Shown here in pieces: positions 40,801-41,322 of a stretch of DNA of 41,322 nucleotides. Position 1 is the first letter of the stretch; each line of letters begins with the position of its first letter. Source of the DNA: JAMLIN01 sp041676645 (lineage in GTDB: Bacteria; Pseudomonadota; Gammaproteobacteria; Burkholderiales; Burkholderiaceae_E); NCBI GenBank assembly GCA_041676645.1, contig JBAYRO010000025.1, forward strand, positions 1-41,322, in the 5' to 3' direction. Below the pieces are notes generated by a model that worked only from the letters and a program-made list of their open reading frames with translations, did not search any database and had not been told where the DNA came from. Both the position numbers and the translations under genes were made by a program.

Positions 40801-41322
40801 ATGAACCGCCAAGTGCAGGAACGCTACGACACCCTGTCCAGGGCCTTCCACTGGGGAATGGCCTTCCTGATAGGCTGGCAGCTGCTCAAGTTCTTCGACC
40901 GCATCGACGACGGCGAGCACTGGGTCGGCCAGACCCTGGTGCCCTGGCATATCTCCATCGGCGTGCTGCTGCTGGTGCTGGTCGCGATACGGATCTTCTG
41001 GGCGGTGAAGCAGAAGGACGATCGTCCGGCGCCGGATCCGGTCATGGGTGCGGCGGTGAAGGCCGGCCACTTCCTGCTCTACGCCGGCATGGCCTTGATG
41101 CCGATCACCGGCCTCCTCTACATGGTGGGCGGCGGCCATGGCGTGAGCGCCTTCGGCATCGAGCTGATCGCCGAGGGCGAGGAGATTTCCTGGATGGCGA
41201 GCCTCGGCGGCCTGCATTCACCGATCGCCTGGGGGCTGCTCATCCTCGTCGTCGGCCACGTCGGGATGGCCCTCTACCATCACTTCATCAGGAAGGATGG
41301 TGTCCTGCAGCGGATGGCCTAG
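40801..41322 (+). CDS. Cytochrome b561-family membrane di-haem protein
   Basis: The 173-aa four-helix membrane protein is of the CybB/cytochrome b561 type. Helices lie at about residues 14-30, 47-65, 87-107 and 140-160. Candidate haem-ligand histidines are in AFHWGM (helix 1), PWHISIG (helix 2), KAGHFLLY (helix 3) and VGHVGMALYHHF (helix 4). It would move electrons between quinone and a partner such as superoxide. AAGGAGA precedes the ATG. The gene ends exactly at the window edge and is complete. Confidence 0.92.
   Translation: MNRQVQERYDTLSRAFHWGMAFLIGWQLLKFFDRIDDGEHWVGQTLVPWHISIGVLLLVLVAIRIFWAVKQKDDRPAPDPVMGAAVKAGHFLLYAGMALMPITGLLYMVGGGHGVSAFGIELIAEGEEISWMASLGGLHSPIAWGLLILVVGHVGMALYHHFIRKDGVLQRMA

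Overview
The window is gene-dense, high-GC chromosomal DNA from a Gram-negative proteobacterium, most likely a betaproteobacterium of the Burkholderiales type. This rests on remembered gene order, not on a search. The supporting blocks are pyrG-kdsA-eno-ftsB, PHP-yciO-M50 protease-trpS, dapA-bamC-MBL hydrolase, and DUF455 / gamma carbonic anhydrase / hslO. Genes for Kdo synthesis (kdsA) and outer-membrane assembly (bamC) confirm a diderm cell. I see no rRNA, tRNA, CRISPR array, phage gene or insertion sequence. No stretch above 300 bases lacks a gene. The longest gaps are 13319-13504, 1907-2067 and 23979-24135, and they hold only candidate promoters or repeats.

Layout. 1-4731: the tail of a glycine-rich protein, then lipid and ketone-body metabolism (ETF-ubiquinone oxidoreductase, a short-chain dehydrogenase, a hot-dog thioesterase, the two subunits of succinyl-CoA:3-ketoacid CoA transferase). 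4853-9203: pyrG, a metal-dependent-type kdsA, eno and ftsB, all forward. 9296-13318: Hsp33, a gamma carbonic anhydrase homologue, a DUF455 ferritin-like protein and an acyl-CoA synthetase. 13505-16927: RNase AM-like PHP protein, YciO, an M50 protease and TrpS. A perfect 57-bp palindrome then separates trpS from a large membrane PAS-PAS-GAF-GGDEF-EAL protein (16984-19821). 19926-23503: a methyltransferase, dapA, bamC and an MBL hydrolase. 23553-27279: a lipoprotein made of nine 11-residue repeats, a SlyD-like prolyl isomerase and mutS.

27351-41322 looks more accessory. It holds two metal-exporting P1B ATPases (ZntA-like and CopA-like), each behind its own MerR-family promoter with a 19-bp spacer. 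Next come an acyl-CoA ligase coupled to an internally deleted TesB thioesterase, a complete two-gene bacterial NHEJ module (ku-ligD), and an Ada protein that has lost all four zinc cysteines of its methyl-phosphotriester sensor. The window ends with a LysR regulator divergent from an extradiol dioxygenase and a cytochrome b561.

I did not find an unmistakable new multi-gene system. The strongest leads are the cysteine-less Ada, the 11-mer-repeat lipoprotein with tandem TGACGT-containing repeats nearby, the miniature TesB, the palindrome that supplies a stop codon, and the GGDEF-EAL protein with an altered EAL metal loop.
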